Assembly: GCA_020632885.1 (NCBI GenBank) | Contig: JACKEQ010000021.1 | Span: 1 to 64,000, forward strand | Length of the DNA: 64,000 bases | DNA from: Alphaproteobacteria bacterium | Lineage (GTDB): Bacteria; Myxococcota_A; UBA796; GCA-2862545 | Reading direction: 5' to 3' | Shown: piece by piece, positions 41,256 to 50,065 of the stretch | Layout: every line of letters starts with the position of its first letter | How positions within the stretch are numbered: position 1 is the stretch's first letter | The notes under the pieces: model-generated | Databases searched by the model: none | What the model was told of the DNA's origin: nothing | Seen by the model: only the letters and a program-made list of their open reading frames with translations | Position numbers and translations under genes: made by a program

Positions 41256-43568
41256 TCAGCGCGCCTTGCGATCCGCCCGGACGTGCGCCTCGAAGCCGAG
41301 CACCGGCAGGATCGGCAGGCCCTTGCTGTAGGCGGGGAACGTGTCGTCGATGCCCGTGATGATGGGCTCGAAGATCCGGCGGTCCAGCACGTTCTGCAGG
41401 TCCAGGAAGCCGTCCATCGACCACCGGCGCATCAGGAACGTCCGGCTCACCTTCAGGTCCAGGCCCCCGAAGGCGGAGAGGCGGCCCCCGTCGGCCACCA
41501 GCGGCTCCACGCGACCCGTGAGCAGGTCGTACGCGTCGGTGTCCTGCCGCGGAGCCGGGAAAGGCGAGCTGTACCGGAACCGCGACGCGAGCCGCCAGCG
41601 CTTCGGCAGCTGCACGAACCCCACGATCTGCACGCGGTGGGGCTGGTCCCAGGGTGGCGGGTAGAGCGCGCTCCGACCGTCCTCGTTCCGGCGCGTCCAG
41701 GTGTACTGGTAGAGCGCCCGCAGCATGGCGCCCTCCCGCTGGAGCACGAGCTGCGTCTCCACGCCGCGGGCCCGTCCCGACAGGCCTCCCAGCGATCCGT
41801 CCACCTCGAACCCGGCGAGGTCCACCATGCGTCGCGCCCAGCCCGTGACCCCGAGCTGGACGCCCTGTCCGCGGACCTCCGCACCCGCCTCCCCCGTGTC
41901 GCCGCGCTCGAGCGGGAGATAGGCACCGTCCGCCAGGCCCACGAGGAAGAGCGGATCCGGAGACCTCCAGGTGCGCGCCAGACCCGCGTGCACGGCGAAG
42001 GCCTCGTGGGGACGCCAGCGCACGAGGGCTCGGGGCGCATGGCCGAAGCGCGGGAGCTGGTCGCCGACGAACAGGGTCTCGAGCCGCGTGCCCACGTCGA
42101 CCTGGACGGGGCCGTCGAGGCGGACGTCCACGTAGGGGTCGATGGACCCACCGGGCGCCCGACGTGCGCTGGTGCCCTGCCGGATGGTGTACCGGCGCAG
42201 CTCGGCCTCGGCGCCGGCCGTCAGCCCGATCCGCCCGCGCGTCCGGAGCTCGATGCGGGTGCCCGGGAAGAGCTCGTCGGTGGACTGGGGCTCCGCACGA
42301 CCGTCGATCGTCCGGCGCCAGCGGGAGATCCACGGGGTGATCCGCAGCGTGACGTCCTCCGCGAGCTCCTGGTCGAAGCGACCCTGCAGCTGCACGGCGT
42401 CCTGGCGGATCTCGACCGTCTGGTCGTCGACGCCGGTAGGCGCGTCGATGGCGTCGGAGAGCGCGAAGAAGGTGAGCGAGCCGACATCCCCGGCCAGCCG
42501 GGCGTGCACGTCCCAGAACCGCGGGGCGATGCGGGCCTGCTCGGCCCCGAGGAGGGCGGTCATCACGGCGTCGAGGTAGCTCCGGCGCAGCCCGACCTGG
42601 AGCGTGCCCACACGGGTGGGCGCGGTGACGCTGCCGTGGGCGAACACGACGTTGGCCCCGATGTCCACCGTGGCCTCGGTGGGCGCGCGGGGCGGGACGA
42701 CCTCGACCACGCCCGACAGCGTGCGTCCGTACCTCGCGGGGCCCACACCGGGCCAGAAGCGCACCTCCTCGACCATCTGGGCCGGGATCACGCTCGCGAA
42801 CCCCCCGAGGTGGTAGAGCAGCGGGATGCGCACGCCGTCGAAGGTCACGACGTCGTCGCCGGGGTCACCGCCGCGGATCAGCAGCCACCCGGACTCGAAG
42901 GGCGTGCGCACCACGCCCGGCCGCATCGAGACCGCCCGCACGGGGTCGTTCACGACCCCTGGCGAGAGCACGAGCTCCTCGCGGGTGATGACCTGGGTGC
43001 CCGCGCGGTCGGTCGTGGGGCTGTAGCGGGCCACGAGCTCCCAGCCGTCCTCGGGCACGCCCCAGGCCTCCACCTCGCCCGGCCCGGTCTCCACGGGCTC
43101 CACGACGATCCGGGAGTCCGCCGATGCCACGGTGACTGCACCGTCGACCCCCCGGAACGACGCGACCCCGTCGGCGTCGGTGATCACCACCTGCTCGCCC
43201 ACCGCCAGCCGCGCGCCCGAGAGCGGGGTGCCCTGGCCGCGCTCCAGGAGCCGGACGGTCAGGGTGACGGCTGGCTCGGGGTGCACGACGACCAGGGTGA
43301 CCGGGACCTCGGCGGGCTCGCCCTGGAAGACCGCGGGCGCGAACCTGCAGGCGCGCGCGGCGTCCGCGGAGGGACCGTCCTGGTCGGTCAGGAAGGCGCC
43401 GTCCACGCCGACGGACCCGTCCACCCGGGCCTCCACCGCGACCCAGCCGGGCAGGGGGGCCACCTCGCAGCCGAGGGGCTCGGGGAGACGGACGTCCTCG
43501 GGCCACCCCGCGGGGTCCACCGTGATGCCGGCCCACGCGGACCCCAGCGCTGCGAGCAGCCACGCCAT
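41256..43568 (-). CDS. TonB-dependent receptor with N-terminal TonB_C-like and Ig-like domains
   Basis: This 770-residue protein has a signal peptide (MAWLLAALGSAWA). Residues 35-95 resemble the TonB C-terminal domain: GWVAVEARVDGSVGVDGAFL, then ACRFAPAVFQGEPAEVPVTL. An Ig-like or carboxypeptidase-regulatory-like module follows (about 98-160), then a plug (PVRAVSMRPGV, FDGVRIPLLYHLGGFASVIP) and a long beta-barrel ending in ...HVRADRKAR. A canonical barrel would use TonB in trans; here a TonB_C-like domain sits in the receptor itself. The ligand is unknown. Divergent from the ferredoxin gene with a 41-bp gap. Confidence 0.85.
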   Translation of the reverse strand: MAWLLAALGSAWAGITVDPAGWPEDVRLPEPLGCEVAPLPGWVAVEARVDGSVGVDGAFLTDQDGPSADAARACRFAPAVFQGEPAEVPVTLVVVHPEPAVTLTVRLLERGQGTPLSGARLAVGEQVVITDADGVASFRGVDGAVTVASADSRIVVEPVETGPGEVEAWGVPEDGWELVARYSPTTDRAGTQVITREELVLSPGVVNDPVRAVSMRPGVVRTPFESGWLLIRGGDPGDDVVTFDGVRIPLLYHLGGFASVIPAQMVEEVRFWPGVGPARYGRTLSGVVEVVPPRAPTEATVDIGANVVFAHGSVTAPTRVGTLQVGLRRSYLDAVMTALLGAEQARIAPRFWDVHARLAGDVGSLTFFALSDAIDAPTGVDDQTVEIRQDAVQLQGRFDQELAEDVTLRITPWISRWRRTIDGRAEPQSTDELFPGTRIELRTRGRIGLTAGAEAELRRYTIRQGTSARRAPGGSIDPYVDVRLDGPVQVDVGTRLETLFVGDQLPRFGHAPRALVRWRPHEAFAVHAGLARTWRSPDPLFLVGLADGAYLPLERGDTGEAGAEVRGQGVQLGVTGWARRMVDLAGFEVDGSLGGLSGRARGVETQLVLQREGAMLRALYQYTWTRRNEDGRSALYPPPWDQPHRVQIVGFVQLPKRWRLASRFRYSSPFPAPRQDTDAYDLLTGRVEPLVADGGRLSAFGGLDLKVSRTFLMRRWSMDGFLDLQNVLDRRIFEPIITGIDDTFPAYSKGLPILPVLGFEAHVRADRKAR

Positions 43569-43609
43569 GGGCGGAGGGTACTCCAGGCGGCCCCGTGATA
43601 CCCGGCAGC

Positions 43610-43927
43610 ATGGACGATCGGACGCCCACGTGGGACCTCGCGGTGCTGGTGTGCTGCAACCAGCGGCCGGAGGGGAGCCGGCGGGGCTGCTGCGGGCGGG
43701 AGCCCGGAGAGGCGCTGGTGGGCTGGCTTCGCGATCGGTCCCGCGCAGACGGGCTGAAACACCGGATGGTGATCCATCGTACGGGATGCCTGGACGCCTG
43801 TGCGGGCGGCACGTCGGTGGCTCTGCTCTCGGCCTCCGAACGGTCGATCGTGAAGGTGGGCCCGGAGGATCGGGAGGCCGTGTGGGCCCGTGTGTGCGAC
43901 GTCTTGGAGCGACCGGTTACACGGTAG
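43610..43927 (+). CDS. Thioredoxin-like (2Fe-2S) ferredoxin
   Basis: This 105-residue protein is a small thioredoxin-fold [2Fe-2S] ferredoxin of the CooD/'Shethna' style. Cysteines are at 15, 16, 27, 28, 60 and 64. The usual ligand pattern C-x10/12-C ... C-x3-C is met by Cys15/16, Cys27/28, Cys60 and Cys64 (HRTGCLDACAGG). It presumably carries electrons, but the partner is not evident. ATG 43610 is chosen over GTG 43595. It lies only 16 nt before the exchanger gene. Confidence 0.82.
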   Translation: MDDRTPTWDLAVLVCCNQRPEGSRRGCCGREPGEALVGWLRDRSRADGLKHRMVIHRTGCLDACAGGTSVALLSASERSIVKVGPEDREAVWARVCDVLERPVTR

Positions 43928-43943
43928 CGTCCTGAGGGTCTGT

Positions 43944-44879
43944 TTGTTCCTCGTCACCTTCCTCATCGGTCTCGTGATGCTCGTCGGTGGCGCCCACTTC
44001 CTCGTCGAGGGTGGCGGGCGCGTCGCGGTCGGGCTCCGCGTCCCGGCCATGGTCGTCGGGCTCACCATCGTCGCGTTCGGCACCAGCGCGCCGGAGCTCT
44101 CGGTCAGCGTGATGGCCGCCCTCGAGGCGAGCACCGCGATGGCGATGTCGAACGTGAACGGGTCGAACATCGCGAACATCTTCTTCGTGCTGGGCCTCGC
44201 GGCCATGGTGCACCCGCTCACGGTCGAGCGCTCGCTGCTCCGCCGCGACATCCCCACGTGCATCGGCCTGCAGCTGCTCGTGATCCTGCTGGCCCTGGAC
44301 GGCACCTTCGGGCGCGTGGACGGCGTGATCGTCGTGCTGGGCGGGGTGTTCTACAACCTCTGGCTGCTCTACGACGTGCGCAGGGGCCGTGCCTCCCTCG
44401 AGGACGAGGTGGAGGCGGAGGGCTCGCTCGCGGTCAACGTGGCCAAGCTGGTCGCCGGGCTCGTGGTCCTGGTGCTCGGGGCTCGCCTGTTCGTCGACGC
44501 AGCCGTCGAGGCCGCCCGGTTCCTGCACTTCAGCGACCGGATGATCGGCCTCACGGTGGTCGCGCTCGGCACGAGCGCCCCCGAGACCGCCGCGGCCCTC
44601 GCTGCCGCCCGGAAGGGCGAGGTGGACATGGCGGTGGGCGGATCGGTCGGGTCCAACATCTTCAACATCGCCATGGTGCTCGGGATCACGGCCTGCATCG
44701 CGCCCATCGACCTCTCGTCGGGCGGCTTCCTGCAGGACATGGGCATGGCGCTCGTCGCGGCCCTCCTGCTCGTCGGGGTCGTGGCGCGCGGCGGCATCTT
44801 CCGGTCGGACGGCATCGTGCTCGTGCTCGTCTACATCGCCTACATCGCGCTGGGCGTCTACCAGGGCATGGGCGCGTGA
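43944..44879 (+). CDS. YrbG-like Na+/Ca2+ (or K+-dependent) exchanger
   Basis: This 311-residue protein uses the TTG start at 43944 with GAGGG in front. About ten TM helices are in two homologous halves, each with the alpha-repeat motif: GTSAPELSVSVMAA with NVNGSNIANIFFVLG, and GTSAPETAAALAAA with GSVGSNIFNIAMVLG. It is typical of the CaCA superfamily and should exchange Na+ for Ca2+ across the inner membrane. A negatively charged loop around residues 150-165 separates the halves. It overlaps the aminotransferase gene by 4 nt (GTGA). Confidence 0.9.
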   Translation: MFLVTFLIGLVMLVGGAHFLVEGGGRVAVGLRVPAMVVGLTIVAFGTSAPELSVSVMAALEASTAMAMSNVNGSNIANIFFVLGLAAMVHPLTVERSLLRRDIPTCIGLQLLVILLALDGTFGRVDGVIVVLGGVFYNLWLLYDVRRGRASLEDEVEAEGSLAVNVAKLVAGLVVLVLGARLFVDAAVEAARFLHFSDRMIGLTVVALGTSAPETAAALAAARKGEVDMAVGGSVGSNIFNIAMVLGITACIAPIDLSSGGFLQDMGMALVAALLLVGVVARGGIFRSDGIVLVLVYIAYIALGVYQGMGA

Positions 44880-46018
44880 GGCCGTTCAGCCGGGCCTCGC
44901 AGTCCCTGCAGGGCTCGGTGTACTCGCGGTTCGCGGGGCGGATGTCGACCTACCGCGGTCCGGTGTACCCGCTCCACATCGGCGACACGTGGATGGAGCC
45001 CGCGGAGGGATGCCGGATGGAGGACCTCCGGGTGGCCGACCATCCGGGCATGCACCGCTACACGCGGGTCCAGGGGCTCCCGGCCCTCGTGGACGCGCTC
45101 GCGGCGGAGGTCCAGGGGTTCACGGGAACGCCCACCACGGCGGCCGAGGTGCTCGTCGGAGCTGGTGGCACGGGGTGCCTCGCTGCGGCCATCGGTGCCC
45201 TCGTGGATCCCGGCGCGCGCGTGGTGATCCTGGCGCCCCACTGGCCCCTCGTGGCCGGCATGGTCACCGCCTTCGGCGGCGAGGCCGTCGTCGTGCCGTT
45301 CCTCGGGGCTGTGGGGTCCGCGGCGGAAGCGGCCGCCCTGCTCGCGTCGCACCTCGACGACCGCACCGTCGCCGTCTACTGGAACACGCCCAACAACCCC
45401 ACCGGTCGGCACATCCCCCGCGCCTGGCTCGAAGCGATGGTGGAGGTCTGCAGGGCCCACGACGTCGTGATCCTCGCGGACGAGGTGTACGAGCGGTACG
45501 TCTACAGCGGCACCCACACGCCCTCGCGGCCCCTGGCTCCCGAGCGCACGGTGTCGATCCACAGCTTCAGCAAGGCGTACGGGATGGCCGGCAACCGCGT
45601 GGGCTGGTTGGTGGGCCCAGCGGACCTGATCGAGCACGCGAAGCGGGTGAGCACCCACACCTTCTACAGCGCGCCCACTGGCGGTCAGCTCGCGGGCCTG
45701 GCCGCCCTGGGCCCCGCGGGCACGGCCTGGCGGGAGGATGCGCGCGCGAAGTACGCGGAGCTCGGCGCATATGCCGCCGACCGTCTCGGCGCGGCCCGGC
45801 CGGAGGGGAGCACCTTCCTGTTCCTCGACGTGGCGGAGCACCTCGATGAGGACGGTCTGGAGGGCTTCCTGGTGCGCGCGGCGGACCGGGGGCTCCTGCT
45901 GGCCCCGGGTCCGAGCTTCGGCCCGTACCCCACCCACGTGCGGATCTGCTTCACGTCCGCAGCACCCGACCTCGTGCGGGCCGGTGTGGACGTGCTGGCG
46001 GACCTACTCGGTCGGTAG
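44876..46018 (+). CDS. PLP-dependent aminotransferase, class I/II
   Basis: This 380-residue fold-type I aminotransferase starts at GTG overlapping the exchanger stop. Motifs are NTPNNPTGRHIP (binding PLP and substrate carboxylate), DEVYERYVYSG with the Asp that holds the pyridine nitrogen, and Lys233 in SFSKAYGMAGNRVGW, the Schiff base residue. The conserved Arg near RICFTSA binds the substrate alpha-carboxylate. Acceptable substrates would be aspartate, aromatic or branched amino acids; the exact one is unclear. Its last 15 bases overlap, tail to tail, the following gene on the other strand. Confidence 0.88.
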   Translation: MRPFSRASQSLQGSVYSRFAGRMSTYRGPVYPLHIGDTWMEPAEGCRMEDLRVADHPGMHRYTRVQGLPALVDALAAEVQGFTGTPTTAAEVLVGAGGTGCLAAAIGALVDPGARVVILAPHWPLVAGMVTAFGGEAVVVPFLGAVGSAAEAAALLASHLDDRTVAVYWNTPNNPTGRHIPRAWLEAMVEVCRAHDVVILADEVYERYVYSGTHTPSRPLAPERTVSIHSFSKAYGMAGNRVGWLVGPADLIEHAKRVSTHTFYSAPTGGQLAGLAALGPAGTAWREDARAKYAELGAYAADRLGAARPEGSTFLFLDVAEHLDEDGLEGFLVRAADRGLLLAPGPSFGPYPTHVRICFTSAAPDLVRAGVDVLADLLGR

Positions 46019-46849
46019 GGCGTCGAGCGTGGCGCGCACCACGCCGAAGTCCATGTCCACGAAGCCGTCTGCCTCGAACTTCGCGAGGGCGAGTGCGTTG
46101 GCGTAGCACTGGGCGAGCTGGCCGCTGGACTGCTGGCGGGACGCGACCTGCTCGGCCTTCCCGTCCATCACGTTCCAGGTGAGGCGCGTGCGCTCCTTGA
46201 CCTGCGGGTCCTGGTTCCAGGCCGCCCAGAAGCACTTCTCGAAGATCTTGCCCGCGGACTCGAGGCCGGCCATCACCTGCTCTTCGGTGATGCCCTTCGC
46301 GTTGTTGGCCTTGAGCACCATCCGGCTCTGCCAGTACACGGGGTCGGTCTCCTCCACGCGGGCCATGCCGGCGGGGTCGAACGTCCACTTCGCCCCGAGC
46401 TCCTCGGCCACCATGGGCACCTTGGTGCGGCGCAGGAGGGTCACCTCGGCCGTGGTGTTCTTGCCGCTGGACGTGACCTTCGGACCGGACTCCAGGGCGT
46501 CCCAGACGTGGAGGACGTCGCGGGTCCAGGTGTTCACGACGTCCTCGCGGGTGTCGCCGTCCAGGCCCTTCCAGGCGTCGCCGAGGACCGCGGGCAGCGC
46601 GGACATCTCCGCCTCCACGCGGCCGCGGAACACGATGGCCTGGCGCACGCAGCCCCGGCCCTTCACCTTCGTGCCGAGCACGAAGACCTGGTCGTCCTGA
46701 GCGAACGGCTCGGGCAGCGCGGGCTTCTCGACGCACATGAACTTCTCGGGCACGTCCTTGCCGGCGGCCTGGGAGAGGAAGGTGCGGAGGACCTCGGTGT
46801 CGGGGGCTTCCGCCGCGAGCGCGGGGAGGGTGAGGATGAGCACGGTCAC
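46004..46849 (-). CDS. Exported protein with AgmX/TonB-C-like C-terminal region
   Basis: This 281-residue protein starts at GTG overlapping the nitrilase stop (GTGA). A signal peptide (MTVLILTLPALAA) is followed by a globular periplasmic part. Residues about 190-255 have the pattern KIFEKCFWAAWNQDPQVKER, then RLTWNVMDGKAEQVASRQQS, ending with a Cys (QCYANALALAKF). This resembles the AgmX/PglI-type C-terminal domain common in myxobacteria, with a conserved Cys pair. Its function may relate to envelope transport or gliding-type complexes, but no partner genes are present. Confidence 0.65.
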   Translation of the reverse strand: MTVLILTLPALAAEAPDTEVLRTFLSQAAGKDVPEKFMCVEKPALPEPFAQDDQVFVLGTKVKGRGCVRQAIVFRGRVEAEMSALPAVLGDAWKGLDGDTREDVVNTWTRDVLHVWDALESGPKVTSSGKNTTAEVTLLRRTKVPMVAEELGAKWTFDPAGMARVEETDPVYWQSRMVLKANNAKGITEEQVMAGLESAGKIFEKCFWAAWNQDPQVKERTRLTWNVMDGKAEQVASRQQSSGQLAQCYANALALAKFEADGFVDMDFGVVRATLDALPTE

Positions 46850-47655
46850 AGTCTCCGATGCTGGGCGAGGGGCATACCGCGACGGGTGCGCTCCACGCGT
46901 TCGAGGTCGATCTCCGCCAGGGCAAGCCCCTCACCGTCGCCGGCCATTCCCACGACGTGTCCCCACGGGTCGACGATCATGGAATGTCCCCACGAATGGC
47001 GCAAGCCCCGATCGTCGTGGTGGCCGACCTGGCCGGGTGCGATGACCCACGCCTGGCACTCGATCGCCCGGGCGCGCACGAGGGGCTCCCAGTGGTCCTT
47101 GCCGGTGGTGAGGGTGAAGGCGGAGGGGATGGTGAGGATGCGGGCGCCCCGGTCGACCAGGCCGCGGTAGAGCTCCGGGAACCGCAGGTCGTAGCAGACC
47201 GACATCCCGATCATCCCGTGCGGGGTCGCGGCCACGACGAGCTCGTGGCCACGCTCGACGGTGTCGGACTCCATGAACCGCACGTCGTCGGACACGTCCA
47301 CGTCGAAGAGGTGGATCTTCCGGTAGAACGTGATGATCTTGCCATCGGGTCCGATCAGCACGCTGGTGTTGAAGCACTTCCCGGGCGTCGGGGCGGCCTC
47401 GTTCACGCTGCCGATGAGCAGGGTGATGCCGAGCTCGCGCGCGAGGTCGCGGTAGCGGGTGACGGTCGGCCCCCCGAGGGGCTCGGCGGTGCGGACCTTC
47501 TCTTCGTGGGGCCCGAGGAAGTTGGTGTTCTCCGGGGTGCACACGAGGGTCGCGCCGTAGCGGGCTGCCCGGCGCACGAGGGTGTCGACGGCCGCGTCGT
47601 TGCGGGCCCGATCGGAGGTGCAGGTGAGCTGGACGGCGGCGGCGAGCGTGGTCAT
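46846..47655 (-). CDS. Nit1/Nit2-type carbon-nitrogen hydrolase (nitrilase family)
   Basis: This 269-residue protein has an intact catalytic Glu-Lys-Cys triad: Glu42 (CTPENTNF), Lys113 (FYRKIHLFDVDV) and Cys154 (SVCYDLRFPELYR). The phrases are typical of the Nit1/Nit2 branch that includes omega-amidase and deaminated glutathione amidase. These repair enzymes hydrolyse alpha-ketoglutaramate or deaminated glutathione in the cytoplasm. The choice between the two is not possible from sequence alone. It overlaps the flanking genes by 4 nt on both sides. Confidence 0.88.
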   Translation of the reverse strand: MTTLAAAVQLTCTSDRARNDAAVDTLVRRAARYGATLVCTPENTNFLGPHEEKVRTAEPLGGPTVTRYRDLARELGITLLIGSVNEAAPTPGKCFNTSVLIGPDGKIITFYRKIHLFDVDVSDDVRFMESDTVERGHELVVAATPHGMIGMSVCYDLRFPELYRGLVDRGARILTIPSAFTLTTGKDHWEPLVRARAIECQAWVIAPGQVGHHDDRGLRHSWGHSMIVDPWGHVVGMAGDGEGLALAEIDLERVERTRRGMPLAQHRRL

Positions 47656-48638
47656 CGCGCGGCTCCGGAGTGGGTCTCGATGACCTGGTGGATGCGCAGC
47701 AGGGCCAGGGCGCCGAGGATGACGCCGAACCAGAGCGTGGCGATGCGGATCAGCAGGCTGGCGGCGACCGCTGCACCCTCGGTGAGGGACGGGATGAGCG
47801 CCTGGCCGAGCTCGCCGAGCACCACGTCGGTGACCCCGAGACCGCCGGGGCTGAAGCCGCCGGCCGTCGTGGAGAACGCGTACAGGAAGGTGCTGACCTC
47901 GAGCCCCGCGTCCACGTGCAGGCCCATGTACACGAGCCAGAGACCGACACACTCGGCGAACCAGGCGGCGAAGCTCATGGCGACCGTGATGGCGAGGGGC
48001 ACCGGGGCGAGGCAGACCCGCATGGCGACGTAGGCCTCCTCGAGCTTGCCGGCGACGCGGTCGACCACCGGGATCCTGCCGAGGACCTTCAGGATGGCCA
48101 TGGACACGCGCTGGTTGAGGAGCACCAGGAACCCGGATCCCAGCACGGCGACGGCGAAGAAGATGACGTCCTTCCGCTCGGGCGCGAACGTGGTGATGCC
48201 GAGCGTGGCGAGCGCGACGACCGCGATGCCGTCGGTGACCCGCTCGGCCACGAGGGCCGGGAGCGTGCGCTGCATCGGCGTGCCAGCGATGACCCGGACG
48301 AGGTAGGGCTTCACGACCTCGCCGGCCTTCGCGGGGCTGATGACCATCGCGAGCCCGCAACCGAAGATCCAGAGGTTGGCGCTGTGCGGGATGTGCACGC
48401 CGAGGCGCCCGAGGAGGAAGTGCCACTTCAGGTAGCGCAGGCCGTAGTTCACGAGGGTGAGCGCGAGGACGCCCGCGTAGATGGGCCAGGAGAAGGACGC
48501 GAGCTCTGCGGCGGTGCCCGGCAGGTCCTTGTAGAGCGCGTACGCGATGTAGAGGATCGCGGAGAGGGCCACCGCGATCGCGGCCCACCTCCTGAAGCTC
48601 GCCAGCGCGCCGGGCTCTGCGGCCGGGACGTCCTCCAT
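47652..48638 (-). CDS. YbhN/UPF0104 family membrane protein (flippase-like domain)
   Basis: This 328-residue integral membrane protein has 7-8 hydrophobic helices (first at about 18-38). Family features include LVNYGLRYLKWHFLLGRLGV, AKAGEVVKPYLV and SPGGLGVTDVVLG, which occur in the lysylphosphatidylglycerol-synthase transmembrane region family. Members flip lipids or translocate lipid-linked compounds. A precise substrate is not indicated. It is the first gene of the minus-strand operon with the nitrilase and the AgmX-like protein. Confidence 0.82.
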   Translation of the reverse strand: MEDVPAAEPGALASFRRWAAIAVALSAILYIAYALYKDLPGTAAELASFSWPIYAGVLALTLVNYGLRYLKWHFLLGRLGVHIPHSANLWIFGCGLAMVISPAKAGEVVKPYLVRVIAGTPMQRTLPALVAERVTDGIAVVALATLGITTFAPERKDVIFFAVAVLGSGFLVLLNQRVSMAILKVLGRIPVVDRVAGKLEEAYVAMRVCLAPVPLAITVAMSFAAWFAECVGLWLVYMGLHVDAGLEVSTFLYAFSTTAGGFSPGGLGVTDVVLGELGQALIPSLTEGAAVAASLLIRIATLWFGVILGALALLRIHQVIETHSGAAR

Positions 48639-48725
48639 CTGTCCTCCGGCGCCGCTACTAACCGCCTGTCCCCATCGTGCCCGGTGGCGTGGGATTCCGT
48701 GCTAGGGTCTCCGGCGGAGGACGCC

Positions 48726-49478
48726 GTGGCATCCTTTTCCGTGAGCTCGCGGGGTCTCCCCACTGTCGAGGTCGAAGCGCCAAACTGGGTCGCGGCCCTG
48801 GGCCTCGGTCTGCACGAGCTCGGCAAGGGTGCCGGGATGGAGCGCCTCGCCTGCGAGCTGCTCCCGAACGGAACGGTCATCGCCCGCGACATCAAGAGCG
48901 GCATGGGCTTCGTGGTGCAGGCGGCTCTCGAGCCGGCTGACGACGACGAGCTCATCGAGCTCGACGACCTCGAGCCCCTCACGGAGGAGGTCGAGGAGCG
49001 CGACGACCCCCGGTCCCTCCTCGAGGCCATCGAGTCCGCCGACAGCACGGCCAGCGCGGCCTCCCTGGCCCTCACGCTCGCCCGCGAGCTCGTGCCCTGC
49101 GAGAGCGGCGCGGTCATCCTGGAGGACCGTGGCTACCTGCGCTTCGTGAGCGTCGTGGGGCCGCACGCCCGTCGTCTGATCGGCGTGCGGCTCCCCGCGG
49201 GCACGGGTGTGGCGGGGTTCGCCATCGAGAAGCAGCGCATCGTGGTGCTCGACGCGGCCCACGAGGATCCCCGGCACTGCGGCGAGGTGGACGCCCTCAC
49301 CGGCTACACCACCGAGCAGATCCTGGTCGTGCCCGTGAAGCGCCCGGAGGGCGGGGGCTGCCACGGCGTCGTGGAGCTCATGAACCTCCCGGTGGGGCAG
49401 CGATTCGGCACCGAGCAGATCGCTAAGGTCAAGTCGGTGGCGCGCGCCCTCGCCGAGCGGCTGGACCAGGATCGCTGA
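48726..49478 (+). CDS. GAF-domain protein
   Basis: This 250-residue protein starts at GTG five bases after GGAGG (48716-48720). Residues about 95-245 form a GAF domain: LALTLARELVPCESGAVILE, RLIGVRLPAGTGVAGFAIEK, QRIVVLDAAHEDPRH and QILVVPVKRPEGG. The N-terminal part (about 17-75) is a separate small domain, with an acidic linker (DDDELIELDDLEPLTEEVEE). No output domain is seen, so it might bind a small molecule or protein and act in trans. The ligand is unknown. Confidence 0.8.
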   Translation: MASFSVSSRGLPTVEVEAPNWVAALGLGLHELGKGAGMERLACELLPNGTVIARDIKSGMGFVVQAALEPADDDELIELDDLEPLTEEVEERDDPRSLLEAIESADSTASAASLALTLARELVPCESGAVILEDRGYLRFVSVVGPHARRLIGVRLPAGTGVAGFAIEKQRIVVLDAAHEDPRHCGEVDALTGYTTEQILVVPVKRPEGGGCHGVVELMNLPVGQRFGTEQIAKVKSVARALAERLDQDR

Positions 49479-49480
49479 CC

Positions 49481-50065
49481 CTACCGAGAGAAGCGGCGGA
49501 CTGCGAGGCCGAGGGCCAGGAGGCCGGCCAGCACGACGCCGGGCACCACGATGGGCACCAGGGGCTCGGCGGGCAGGGTGCGCCAGGGCGAGCCGTCGCG
49601 CGCACGGCGCTCCATGCGCTGGACCCACCCGGCAGGTGCGGTGTCGACGGCGAGGACCCGGGCGCGCTCGCTCAGCGGCTCGACCTCTGCCGGTCCGTCG
49701 ATCCAGGCGACATCGCGGTGCAGCTCGACGCGGGCGAGGGTCCTGGAGGTGGCGTCGGGCAGGTTGCCGTTGGAGAGCCTCAGGGCTCCGGGGGCGTGCT
49801 GGCTCGCGAGGTGCAGCGTGACGCGCGTGGCGTCCTGGATGGCCCGGCTCTTCGCCTGCGTGACGACCAGGGGCACGGTGTGGCCCTCCCGGGAGAGGAC
49901 CAGGCCCGTGGCGAGCTCGGCCTCCACAGAGGGCGAGGCGAGCTGGTGGGGCACGTCGACCGTGTAGACGACCTCTGAGCCCTCGGGGCCGATGCGCCAC
50001 TCGAGGACGTGGTCGACGCGGTGCCCTCCCACCGGGTGGGCGAGGGCCGCCGCGAGCAGGATCAA
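49481..50065 (-). CDS. Exported protein with C-terminal membrane anchor, unknown
   Basis: This 194-residue protein starts at TTG that overlaps the stop of the response regulator gene (TTGA), so its expression is coupled to it. The N-terminus MILLAAALA is a short signal peptide, and a C-terminal hydrophobic stretch (about 168-188) followed by RRFSR suggests an anchor. The body is beta-rich (VVYTVDVPHQLASPSVEAEL). No known family is recognised. It is probably the last gene of the Tad/two-component operon. Confidence 0.5.
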   Translation of the reverse strand: MILLAAALAHPVGGHRVDHVLEWRIGPEGSEVVYTVDVPHQLASPSVEAELATGLVLSREGHTVPLVVTQAKSRAIQDATRVTLHLASQHAPGALRLSNGNLPDATSRTLARVELHRDVAWIDGPAEVEPLSERARVLAVDTAPAGWVQRMERRARDGSPWRTLPAEPLVPIVVPGVVLAGLLALGLAVRRFSR

